The position numbers and the translations under genes were made by a program. 64,000 bases of DNA from positions 226,224 to 290,223 of the forward strand of contig NZ_JABMKY010000009.1 in assembly GCF_013204845.1 (NCBI RefSeq), read 5' to 3'. The notes under the pieces are model-generated. The model was not told the DNA's origin. It saw only the letters and a program-made list of their open reading frames with translations, and did no database searches. The stretch is from Paenibacillus qinlingensis. GTDB lineage: Bacteria > Bacillota > Bacilli > Paenibacillales > NBRC-103111. Below are positions 53,900 through 61,737 of this stretch, in pieces (position 1 is the stretch's first letter; every line of letters begins with the position of its first letter).

Positions 53900-55435
53900 T
53901 TGAACACAAACAAACACGTATTTACAAAGGGCACTGTTATCGGCGTGATCGCTGCCTTAACGCTCACAGCTTGCAGCTCTGGACAAGAAGCAACAACGGA
54001 TAAGAAAGCCGAAGCTACGAGTAACGAGCCTGTCAAGATCTCCATGTTCACGAATCAACAGGGGGCTCAAGCCGTTGACCCATCGAATCCTATTCTGCAA
54101 GAGATCGAGAAGAAAACCAATACGAAGCTGAATATCACATGGGTACCCGTTAACACATACTCGGAGAAAACGAAGGTCATGCTGGCTTCCGGCGATTTAT
54201 CCGATCTTAGTCTCGTGATGAATGTTTTTGATTCACAGGTTGTCCAAATGGCGACATCCGGCGCTTTCTGGGACATTACGCCATATATTAAAGACTATAA
54301 AACTTTAAGTGCGATGCCCACTGTGGTTTGGGACAATGCCAAAATAAAAGGAAAAAATTATGGAATCCCTCGTCCTCGTCCGTTAGAAGGTGCTTGGGGC
54401 GTACATGTTCGTAAAGATTGGTTAGATAAGCTTGGTATGAAAGTACCCGAAACGATGGATGACATGTATGCTGTGTTGAAAGCTTTCACCGAAAAAGATC
54501 CAGATGGTAACGGTAAAGCGGATACCATTGGGATCACAGGTCAAGTTGATGCGGATGGCATGGGCTTATACGGATGGATTGAAGATGTATTTAACAACAA
54601 TAATGGGTTTTGGAAACTTTCCAATAATCAAATTGTCATCGCTGCTTTAGAGCCAACGGAACGCAAGGCATTAGAATGGCTCAAAAAAGCATATGACGAG
54701 AAAGTGCTAACACAAGATTTCGCTGTGATCAAGAATTCTCAAGCACGTGAGCAATACATGGGTGGCAAGGCTGGTGTACTCGGTTCTGCCCTTAATCCAC
54801 AATGGCTCTACACAGATGCGATGCGCAAAATTGATCCGAAAGCAGATTCATTCCCACTCACTTATTTGATGACGCCAGACGGAAATAAATTTGCCGCGCA
54901 AGATTCGGGGAACTTCGGTATGTACGTCATTCCGAAAACGGTGCCTGAGGCCAAAATGAAACAACTCTTGGGCTTTATGGATAAAATCTTATCCGATGAT
55001 GTCGCAGATCTCGCCGCTTATGGCATTCTTGACAAGCATTATACGATCAAGGATGGATTTAAAACAGCAACCGAACAAGCCAAAGTGGACAACATCCCTG
55101 ATGTTTCCAATAATCTCCTGCAAATTGCTCAGAAATACGATAAATATACGCGCGCTTACTACAACGGTATTCCCAAAGAGTTCTATGATCGCAGCAAAAA
55201 AATTATTGATGACCGTGGCGCTTTCAGTAAACCGAATGTCGCTTACGGCCTCATTTCACAAACCAACTTAACGAGCGGTCCTGAATTAAACAAGAAAATT
55301 TTGGATATGAAAATCAAAGTGATCATGGGCAAGGAATCCTTGGCCGCGTGGGACGAATTCGTTGCCAAGACGAAGGCAGATCCAACGTATCTGAAAATTG
55401 TGCAAGAGATGACGGAAGCTTATAAGAATAAATAA
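53900..55435 (+). CDS. Sugar-binding lipoprotein, LplA type (TTG start)
   Basis: A 511-residue solute-binding protein. The start is the TTG at 53900 because GGGAGG (53885-53890) is 9 nt upstream; the frame opens earlier at 53870 without a site. The signal peptide ends in lipobox LTAC (Cys25). DPDGNGKADTIG is the calcium-like loop. Gene order (permeases first, binding protein last) matches the 25.4-29 kb set. A near-perfect 19-bp hairpin follows the gene. Confidence 0.92.
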   Translation: MNTNKHVFTKGTVIGVIAALTLTACSSGQEATTDKKAEATSNEPVKISMFTNQQGAQAVDPSNPILQEIEKKTNTKLNITWVPVNTYSEKTKVMLASGDLSDLSLVMNVFDSQVVQMATSGAFWDITPYIKDYKTLSAMPTVVWDNAKIKGKNYGIPRPRPLEGAWGVHVRKDWLDKLGMKVPETMDDMYAVLKAFTEKDPDGNGKADTIGITGQVDADGMGLYGWIEDVFNNNNGFWKLSNNQIVIAALEPTERKALEWLKKAYDEKVLTQDFAVIKNSQAREQYMGGKAGVLGSALNPQWLYTDAMRKIDPKADSFPLTYLMTPDGNKFAAQDSGNFGMYVIPKTVPEAKMKQLLGFMDKILSDDVADLAAYGILDKHYTIKDGFKTATEQAKVDNIPDVSNNLLQIAQKYDKYTRAYYNGIPKEFYDRSKKIIDDRGAFSKPNVAYGLISQTNLTSGPELNKKILDMKIKVIMGKESLAAWDEFVAKTKADPTYLKIVQEMTEAYKNK

Positions 55436-55458
55436 GCATGATGAAAAAATGAAAAAAT

Positions 55459-55490
55459 GAATAAGTGAATAAAAGAATAAGTGAATAAAG
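55459..55490. repeat. Direct repeat of 16 bp
   Basis: GAATAAGTGAATAAAA (55459-55474) is followed directly by GAATAAGTGAATAAAG (55475-55490), just after the binding-protein stop. It is A-rich and probably arose by slippage. Confidence 0.7.
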
Positions 55491-55504
55491 TGCTGAACGT
55501 CTAA

Positions 55505-55542
55505 CAGACCTAATCAGGTACAATTGTACCTAGTTAGGTCTG
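55505..55542 (+). terminator. Long inverted repeat after the transport operon
   Basis: CAGACCTAATCAGGTACAA (55505-55523) and TTGTACCTAGTTAGGTCTG (55524-55542) form a 19-bp stem with one wobble and one mismatch and no extra loop bases. It is followed by ATTTGGG, a weak T-stretch, so it is a probable terminator or transcript-stabilising hairpin. Confidence 0.6.
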
Positions 55543-55606
55543 ATTTGGGTTCTGCGTTGATTATTAGTGCGATAAACTGCTGGCATCAACTTGTCATCCC
55601 GCGGCA

Positions 55607-55790
55607 AAAGTGCAAAAGAGCATCCTTTTTTTTCGGAATAGCCCCTCTGGGAAAAATGCGTGCGAAAGTGCAACAATTTCCGCTTGCTCGGATCATTTGC
55701 GCACCTATTTGGCGAAAAAGGTTGCTCATATGCACGCATTCATCCAATTTTAGCTGTTCTCCCCGGAAATAAGTGTATTTTTGCAACTTT
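55607..55790. repeat. Possible short element with terminal inverted repeats
   Basis: AAAGTGCAAAA at the left end (55607-55617) matches the complement of TTTTGCAACTTT at the right end (55779-55790) with one extra base. The 184-bp interior has no gene. It could be a small non-autonomous mobile or repetitive element, but no target duplication is evident. Confidence 0.3.
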
Positions 55791-55825
55791 GACGCTACCA
55801 AATCGCATACACCTGTCCGCGCCAA

Positions 55826-56160
55826 CGCTGTAAGCGTGTTTTTCACCGTTAGAGCTTGGGGGGTGGGCCGATTTACCCCGCACCAGCGCTGTAAGCATGT
55901 TTTTCACCGTTACAGCTTGGGGGGGTGGGCCGATTCGCCCCGCTCCAGCGCTGTAAGCGTGTTTTTCACCGTTACAGCTTGGGAGGTGGGCGGATTCGCC
56001 CGCACTAGCGCTGTAAGCGTGTTTTTCACCGTTACAGCTTGGGGGTGAGGGGATTCGGCCCACGCCAACGCTGTAAGCGCGTTTTTCACCGTTACAGCTG
56101 GGGGCATGGGTGGATTCGCCCCGCGCCAACGCTGTAAGCATGTTTTTACCGTTGCAGCTT
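55826..56160. repeat. Tandem array of hairpin-forming units of about 61 bp
   Basis: Six units start with CGCTGTAAG at 55826, 55887, 55949, 56009, 56069 and 56130, giving periods of 61, 62, 60, 60 and 61 bp. Each carries GCTGTAA and TTACAGC as 7-bp arms around GTG-TTTTT-CAC, then a GC-rich stretch (GGGGGTGGGCCGATTCGCCC type) that can itself pair. The arms are nearly invariant; changes include a T-G wobble in the last unit. Because the period is not a multiple of three, coding through the array is unlikely. Function unknown. Confidence 0.85.
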
Positions 56161-56212
56161 GATGGTTGGGCGGAGTTGGCCCGTTACAGCGCGGAGAATG
56201 GGCGAGTCCTAC

Positions 56213-57094
56213 TCAGAACCCATTCTCCTTCGCGTATCTTCCCCAATGTGGACTACGCCCATCGACATCGATGAATCCGTAATCGTCGGACAAAGACCAA
56301 GAACTGAGCAGTTGGCCGGTTTTCTCCGCCACCTGCGGATCAGCAGCGAGTGCAGCGATCCCCTGAGCAACGAAGTATGGCGTCTCGGATTGTAGGAAAT
56401 GGATGTCCTGCTCCGCAGCATCTCGCCAATTCTCCTCCTGCACCCCGAAGTACTCCAGCATCGCCTCCGATCGAAGGAAGCCCGGTGTCACCGCAAGTGC
56501 TGTCACACCGTGAGGTTTCAGATCTGCCGCCATCCCTTGCGCCAAATGGGAAACTCCGATTTTAGCCAGACTATAATACAAGTTACCCCGATAGTGATAG
56601 CCGACGCCATCTGTAATTTCAACAATAAGCCCAGCCTTGCGTTCGACCATCAATGGAGCTGCATAATAAGCGGTCATGATATGAGAGTGAACAGCTTGTT
56701 TCTGAATTAACAATCCGTTTGCAAGCGGAGTCTCCCAGAATCCTTTGCCCCATTCGGTAAGCGGGTCCCCTCCCCAGAGATCATTGACTAGAATGTCCAA
56801 CCGACCCTGCTGTTCACTCTTAATTTGATCGAACAGTGCCACGACATCCTCTTCCCTCGTATGATCCATGCAGACTGCAATGCCTGCGCCACCTGCTTTC
56901 GTAACAAGTTCCGCCGTTTCCTCAATCGTCTCTGGTCGGTTCATCGGCGAGCGTTTTGCCCTCGTCGAACGTCCTGTCACATAGACCGTTGCGCCAGCAC
57001 GGCCGAGTTCGACCGCAATCGCGCGTCCTGCTCCTCGAGTCGCTCCTGCGACCAAAGCGATTTGATTGCGTAATGGTTGATTTTTCATACTCAT
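56213..57094 (-). CDS. Short-chain dehydrogenase/reductase
   Basis: A 293-residue NAD(P)-dependent enzyme. The cofactor motif is GATRGAG (17-23), the active-site pair is YSLAK (Tyr174, Lys178), and the position of the catalytic Ser is Thr161 (TDG). The usual NNAG motif is replaced by VNDLWGG, as in a recognisable SDR subgroup of unknown substrate. AAGGAG lies 8 nt before the ATG. It is divergent from the WYL regulator, which probably controls it. Confidence 0.87.
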   Translation of the reverse strand: MSMKNQPLRNQIALVAGATRGAGRAIAVELGRAGATVYVTGRSTRAKRSPMNRPETIEETAELVTKAGGAGIAVCMDHTREEDVVALFDQIKSEQQGRLDILVNDLWGGDPLTEWGKGFWETPLANGLLIQKQAVHSHIMTAYYAAPLMVERKAGLIVEITDGVGYHYRGNLYYSLAKIGVSHLAQGMAADLKPHGVTALAVTPGFLRSEAMLEYFGVQEENWRDAAEQDIHFLQSETPYFVAQGIAALAADPQVAEKTGQLLSSWSLSDDYGFIDVDGRSPHWGRYAKENGF

Positions 57095-57144
57095 GGAACC
57101 AACTCCTTCAAATATAAGATAGTAAACTGTATGAACTTAACTCT

Positions 57145-57158
57145 GGTATCATCATACC
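57145..57158. promoter_or_regulatory. Palindrome between SDR and WYL regulator genes
   Basis: GGTAT-CATC-ATACC is a perfect 5-bp inverted repeat midway between the divergent starts. A TGTCA direct repeat follows nearby (TGTCACCTGTTGTCA). Either could be the regulator's site. Confidence 0.3.
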
Positions 57159-57224
57159 TTTAGAATCATGTCACCTGTTGTCATATATGTATGTTAGAAT
57201 TTAATTACATGAGGAGGGGTACAA

Positions 57225-58223
57225 TTGAGAGCAGATCGGTTACTGCAAATAATGATGTTGCTGCAAACGCGCGGCGGCATGACAACTCGAGAGTTAGCCG
57301 CGAGACTGGAAGTCTCGGAACGGACCATTCATCGGGATATGGAAGCGTTAAGCACAGCGGGAGTTCCCGTCTATGCGGAACGCGGAGCTGCAGGTGGATG
57401 GCGGCTAATGGAGGGTTATCGAGCAGATTGGGCAGGTCTGCACAAAGACGAGCTCCTGGCTTTACTTGCCGCCGAGCCGCATCGGCATTTAACCGATCTA
57501 GGTTTCGGCGATGCTTATGAAGCAGCGGTTTTGAAAGTACTCGCTTCGCTCTCTCCTAATTTACGACGGGATGCCGATTATATGCGACAACGGGTCTACG
57601 TGGATGGGGCAGGCTGGCATCAAACTGTCGAAGAATTACCCTGGTTGTCCCTCCTACAGGAAGCTGTATGGGAAGACCGTCAACTGCGATTATTATACGC
57701 CTCAGGTGGCGACTCAGTTGTAAGCGAACGCATCTTGAGCCCTCTCGGGCTTGTCCTCAAGGGCTCACTTTGGTATCTCGTTGCGGCTGGCATCGAGCAA
57801 GAACCACGCACCTATCGTGTTTCACGCATCCGGGATGCTTCCTTACTGGATGAGCCGGTGGTGCGCCCGGATCATTTCAACCTCGCTGCTTATTGGCAGC
57901 GATCGGTCGACCTGTTCCGCAGCGCACTTCCACACTACGCGGTTCAAGCACTTGTGCATCCGAGCGTCTCCACTCGGCTCGAACAGACCCGCTTCGTTCG
58001 CATAGTCGCATGGCTCGAAGGACACGAAGCCGAAACCAGCTCGGCAAACGCCAATAGTCCCGTTGTCTGGCGTAAAGCAGAGCTGGAATTCAATACGCTG
58101 AGCTCCGCTTGCGAAATTCTGCTAGGCTTTGGGACTATGGTCCGTGTCTTGGAACCATCGGAGCTCCGCGAAGCACTGTTAGAGGCAGCGAACAACATAT
58201 CTTCTATGTATAGCGGCAAGTAA
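57225..58223 (+). CDS. YafY-like transcriptional regulator (HTH plus WYL domain)
   Basis: A 332-residue protein starting at a TTG with GAGGAGGGG 6 nt upstream. The N-terminal winged helix-turn-helix (residues 5-58; TTRELAARLEVSERTIHRDM) is of the DeoR/HTH_11 type. The WYL domain spans about 140-210, with its motif spread over GLVLKGSLWYLVA, and a WCX-type C-terminal domain lies at about 235-320. WYL domains bind small effectors or nucleic acids. The gene diverges from the SDR gene 130 bp away, the usual arrangement for a local regulator. Confidence 0.88.
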   Translation: MRADRLLQIMMLLQTRGGMTTRELAARLEVSERTIHRDMEALSTAGVPVYAERGAAGGWRLMEGYRADWAGLHKDELLALLAAEPHRHLTDLGFGDAYEAAVLKVLASLSPNLRRDADYMRQRVYVDGAGWHQTVEELPWLSLLQEAVWEDRQLRLLYASGGDSVVSERILSPLGLVLKGSLWYLVAAGIEQEPRTYRVSRIRDASLLDEPVVRPDHFNLAAYWQRSVDLFRSALPHYAVQALVHPSVSTRLEQTRFVRIVAWLEGHEAETSSANANSPVVWRKAELEFNTLSSACEILLGFGTMVRVLEPSELREALLEAANNISSMYSGK

Positions 58224-58255
58224 AGACTCACAATGAGCATGCTTGCCGTCTTTTG
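58215..58255 (+). terminator. Terminator of the WYL regulator gene
   Basis: CGGCAAG (58215-58221) overlaps the stop codon and pairs with CTTGCCG (58243-58249). A nested CTCA/TGAG pair lies in the loop, and TCTTTTG follows. Confidence 0.65.
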
Positions 58256-58319
58256 TCACTATTCTTTTAGCTTAACGTATCGCACGACTCAGGAAACTGC
58301 TGCTTACATCGCGAAAGGT

Positions 58320-58850
58320 TCATTCCAACCCTTTCCTTCCCTCTTCTCCCCATCGCACTGCTTTCTCAACCAAGTGATTAATGCGCTTTTCTTTCACTTG
58401 TTGGTATTGATCATTCGGATAGTATGCTAAGATGTCCAGCTTGAGTTGACCGTATTTCTCAGCTTCCGCAGGATGTTGCATCAAATAAGCCTTAAAATCC
58501 AAATAGGTTAATATTCTTGGATCCCCCTGTTGGTAAATATGAACGTGATGCGTACGTTCTACATCCCCTTTTGTGAAGTATCGTCGATTCGGAATGCCGT
58601 TCTCTCCTCTTACTAGGTATCCCGCATTGACCATTTGCTCATGACATGCATTCACTTGCTCGATATTTTTTACGATGATCAAAACGTCGATAATCGGTTT
58701 AGCATAACCAATTGCGGGCACCGAGGTACTTCCAACATGATGGATATCAACAAGTTCTGTTTGAAAAATCTCCTGTAAAACGTTGGACTCCATCTCAAAT
58801 TGGTGGTTCCATTCATTTGTCCAAGGTGAAATCGACCATTGCCTTTTCAA
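58320..58850 (-). CDS. GrpB-family protein (UPF0157), TTG start
   Basis: A 176-residue protein of the GrpB nucleotidyltransferase-like family. HHVGSTSVPAIGYAKPIIDV is the signature, with the GS and the acidic residue of the nucleotidyltransferase fold, and THHVHIYQQGD follows. The TTG at 58850 has GGAGGAG 8 nt ahead; a TTG at 58892 would give 14 more residues without a site. Members are small cytoplasmic enzymes of uncertain reaction, some predicted to modify nucleotides, CoA precursors or aminoglycosides. It is a single gene between the WYL regulator and the response regulator. Confidence 0.88.
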   Translation of the reverse strand: MKRQWSISPWTNEWNHQFEMESNVLQEIFQTELVDIHHVGSTSVPAIGYAKPIIDVLIIVKNIEQVNACHEQMVNAGYLVRGENGIPNRRYFTKGDVERTHHVHIYQQGDPRILTYLDFKAYLMQHPAEAEKYGQLKLDILAYYPNDQYQQVKEKRINHLVEKAVRWGEEGRKGLE

Positions 58851-58951
58851 TTCGTTAACTCCTCCTATATCCAGGGTTCTTCTATCGTCCAAATCATATT
58901 TCTTACTATTTCAATATGACTATTATTGGGTAAACTTTCCTTTAACTCCCG

Positions 58952-59758
58952 TTACAAAAACTTGTTGCGATATTCGGTCGGAGTCAAACTAAACTGCTTC
59001 TTGAAGTTCTCCCGGAAGTGGTCCTGGTCTGTATACCCGATCCTGTCACATATTTCGTAGATTTTTATCGCAGGATCCTTCAGCAGCCGGCCCGCTTCCT
59101 CCATACGGAGGCGAATGATCCAATGATTGATCGTCATGCTGGTTATTTCTTTAAACAGCAGATTCAAATATTTTTCGCTTAATCCGACTGAGGCCGCCAC
59201 ATCCGCTAGCGTCAATTCCCTACGTGTAAATTCTTCCTTCATATACTGAATCGCCTGTTCGACCAGCTTCGTCTTTTTCAAACTTCCATACCATTCCCCT
59301 TGAGGCAACGTATCCGACAAATATGGAAACTCTACCTTGGTGGCATGCTCTGCGACGGTCAACTTCCGGCGCTCTTCCCGTTCTTTGTGAAGCACTTCGA
59401 CCGCACGCAAAACAACCCTTTCTATTTCAACCGGATCGATAGGCTTCAGGACATAGTCCAATACTTGAAGCTTTAGCGCTTGCCTTGCATGCTCAAACTC
59501 ACTCAATCCAGATAAAATGATGTAGCGGATGTCCGGATTACGAGCCTTTACAGTCTCAATCAACTCCAAACCGTTCATCTTGGGCATCCCGATATCAGTT
59601 AAAATCAGGTCCGGTTCCTCATGGTCAAGCCACGCCAACACCTCTTCCCCATTCTCTACAGCACCCAACAATGTGATGCCAAAAGCCTGCCATGGAATGG
59701 CGCGCACCAAAGTTTCACGGATGGTTTTCACATCTTCCGCAACAAGCAGCTTAAACAT
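58952..59758 (-). CDS. Short YesN-like response regulator
   Basis: A 268-residue regulator from the ATG at 59758 (GGGGGAG 6 nt ahead). The receiver domain carries Asp55 (LTDIGMP) and Lys105. Only a 40-residue linker separates it from the AraC domain at about 160-265 (SEKYLNLLFKEITS, ICDRIGYTDQDHFRENFKKQ, ending LTPTEYRNKF). It is half the length of the YesN-type proteins at 6611 and 29234, which carry a large middle region. It follows its kinase by 18 nt, so the pair is complete. Confidence 0.92.
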   Translation of the reverse strand: MFKLLVAEDVKTIRETLVRAIPWQAFGITLLGAVENGEEVLAWLDHEEPDLILTDIGMPKMNGLELIETVKARNPDIRYIILSGLSEFEHARQALKLQVLDYVLKPIDPVEIERVVLRAVEVLHKEREERRKLTVAEHATKVEFPYLSDTLPQGEWYGSLKKTKLVEQAIQYMKEEFTRRELTLADVAASVGLSEKYLNLLFKEITSMTINHWIIRLRMEEAGRLLKDPAIKIYEICDRIGYTDQDHFRENFKKQFSLTPTEYRNKFL

Positions 59759-59776
59759 TAGCAACTCCCCCGATCT

Positions 59777-61612
59777 TCATACCGACTGCTCCGTATTGCA
59801 GGGCAGAACGACTTCGACACAGGTGCCCTCACTTACTTCAACATAACGCAAACCAAACGCCTCCCCGCAATGCAGTTGAATTCTCCGATGAACATTCATC
59901 GTTCCGTAGCCGGTTCCACCGCTGTTCGATTTGCCGACAGGATCGCTCACGGGCGGCTGCCGGAGCATGCGGTTCATTTTATCTACCTCGCAGCCTCGCC
60001 CGTTATCTTCGACCCGCAGCACAAGTGCTATCCCCTCCAGTCGGGCTGAAATTGTGATCCGGCATTCAGACGGACGGTCGGCAAACCCGTGAATGATGGC
60101 ATTTTCGGCCAACGGTTGCAAAGTAAGGTGCACAATGTTGATGGACACGAGATCGTCCGGTATTCGTATATCCACCTGCAGATCATCCATCATCATCTTT
60201 TGAATATGGAGATAGGCTTCGACCTGCTTAACCTCCCCTTCCAAGGAGATCCAGGCATGCCCCTGATTCAATCCGTAACGAAAAACATTGGCAAGGGAAA
60301 GGACGATCTGGCTCGTTTCTCGATCCCCCGCCATGATGGCCCGGCAGTTGATTAAATCCAACGTGTTATATAAAAAATGAGGATTGATCTGTGCATGTAA
60401 AAGCTCAAGCTGAATCACTCGGCGTTCAATCTCTTCGGCAAAGGATTTCTCGATCAGACCATGAATGGTGACGAGCATGGAAGCAAACTTCTGGTTCAGC
60501 TCATCCACTTCATAGATGCCTGTATTTTGATAAGGAAGCGGTTCTTTAAATTCCACGACTTCCGGACGTTGGATAGCGGTAACCAGCCTGGTGATAGGAA
60601 CGGTGACCCGTATGACGATTCTTCTGAGCCAGAAACCCGCGACCAGCAAGGCAGCTGCGGCGGTGGCCGCTCCGATTGCTGATATAACGAAGGTGTATCT
60701 GCTGAAATGGCTCTCAGGAACTACCGCCAGCAGCTTCCAACCGTTCTCCAGTGTCTCGAACATCACCCTGTGGTTTTCTCCGTAGATTCTAGTCACGATT
60801 GATCCCTTGGTGCCAGTCAAGGAGCGGATATAGGGAAGTTCTCCCACATTGTCGAGAAAATCGTATCGCTCGCTGAAGATAACACGATCGCTTTCATCCA
60901 GCAGCAAATGATAGCCTTTCTCCAGCGGTGCATTGTCGAAAGCACCCTTGATGCTCCCAGTATCCGCAGCAACGATCACCGTACCGATGTTTCGGCCGTC
61001 TTTGATGCTCGTCTTTTTTCTCGCCGAATAGATCATAGCTGCATTTAATCGGTCGGTCTTTTGGCCCCACCACACAGTCTGTCGTTCCCCGCGACTCAGG
61101 CTTCGAAACCATTCCTCACTCTTCAGATCCCCATTTTTAAAGATTCCCGTTGATGGGTAAAAATGATCTGGTGCCATTTCGTATAGCCCGCTCCCCGGTT
61201 CCAATGCGACGGAAACAATATAGGATTGCTGCGCCACATTATGGGAGCCGAAATCGTTCAGGAGAGACAACAAAGACAGATTCTGCAAGTTGGTCTGGAG
61301 TGAATAAAAATCGCCGACTGCCTCGAATGGTTCCTGATAAGAGCTTTCCAGCAAATTTTCAATCGATTGATTGGATAAAATAAAAGCCGCTACGTTATTC
61401 ATCGTATCGAATTGGTATCCTATATTCCTGTAAACAAACTTCATCGACTGTTCCGCCATCTTGAGGGTATGGTCGTTCTGTACGCGAATGAGGACGTAAC
61501 TGGCCGCCGTTGCAAAAAGAGCGATGAAGGTGACGATCAACACAAAAATCGGAAGACTCAGTCTTGTAAGTAATCTCGAATTGCTGCTCCGCTTTTGTTT
61601 ACTTACTGCCAT
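59777..61612 (-). CDS. YesM-like sensor histidine kinase
   Basis: A 611-residue kinase from the ATG at 61612, which has GAGGGGG 6 nt upstream; the ATG two codons earlier sits inside that site's spacer. Transmembrane helix 1 is at about 18-42, the extracellular sensor at 43-305 and helix 2 at about 308-329. AQINPHFLYNTL carries His412, LTLQPLAENAIIHGF is the N box and RVEDNGRGC the first ATP-binding glycine box. It lies between a binding-protein gene and a response regulator, so it may sense a bound sugar. Confidence 0.92.
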   Translation of the reverse strand: MAVSKQKRSSNSRLLTRLSLPIFVLIVTFIALFATAASYVLIRVQNDHTLKMAEQSMKFVYRNIGYQFDTMNNVAAFILSNQSIENLLESSYQEPFEAVGDFYSLQTNLQNLSLLSLLNDFGSHNVAQQSYIVSVALEPGSGLYEMAPDHFYPSTGIFKNGDLKSEEWFRSLSRGERQTVWWGQKTDRLNAAMIYSARKKTSIKDGRNIGTVIVAADTGSIKGAFDNAPLEKGYHLLLDESDRVIFSERYDFLDNVGELPYIRSLTGTKGSIVTRIYGENHRVMFETLENGWKLLAVVPESHFSRYTFVISAIGAATAAAALLVAGFWLRRIVIRVTVPITRLVTAIQRPEVVEFKEPLPYQNTGIYEVDELNQKFASMLVTIHGLIEKSFAEEIERRVIQLELLHAQINPHFLYNTLDLINCRAIMAGDRETSQIVLSLANVFRYGLNQGHAWISLEGEVKQVEAYLHIQKMMMDDLQVDIRIPDDLVSINIVHLTLQPLAENAIIHGFADRPSECRITISARLEGIALVLRVEDNGRGCEVDKMNRMLRQPPVSDPVGKSNSGGTGYGTMNVHRRIQLHCGEAFGLRYVEVSEGTCVEVVLPCNTEQSV

Positions 61613-61646
61613 CCTCATCCCCCTCTTTCGCTGGCATTATTGCAGA

Positions 61647-61681
61647 AGCCCCTTCAGCCGTAATTCGCCGGCCGAGGGGCT
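61647..61681 (-). terminator. Hairpin between binding-protein and kinase genes
   Basis: AGCCCCT (61647-61653) pairs with AGGGGCT (61675-61681), with an inner GCCG/CGGC pair. The T-run after it on the minus strand is poor, so it may lower expression of kinase and regulator relative to the binding protein instead of stopping transcription. Confidence 0.45.
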
Positions 61682-61737
61682 CCCCAATCTCTTAAGGTTT
61701 CTTCATGCAGATGATATCCTCCTGCAAGAGGAGGCTT

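Larger units (their letters stand above)
55436..56212. other. Long non-coding, repeat-rich interval
   Basis: These 777 bp contain no believable gene. They hold a short 16-bp direct repeat, the operon terminator, a possible small non-autonomous element and the hairpin tandem array, all listed separately. Several short frames on both strands here are by-products of the repeats. Confidence 0.75.

Noticed and set aside
55740..56141. A 133-residue repeat protein on the minus strand across the array
   Set aside because: Unit lengths of 60, 61 and 62 bp shift the frame between units, similar open frames exist on the other strand, and there is no ribosome site.
55826..56160. CRISPR array
   Set aside because: The regular spacing of about 61 bp and conserved words suggest one at first sight, but the spacers resemble each other closely and no cas genes are near.
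55826..56160. Catabolite-repression (cre) sites in the repeat arms
   Set aside because: TGTAAGCG resembles one half, but the second half does not fit the cre consensus and repeats in a gene-free interval would be odd.
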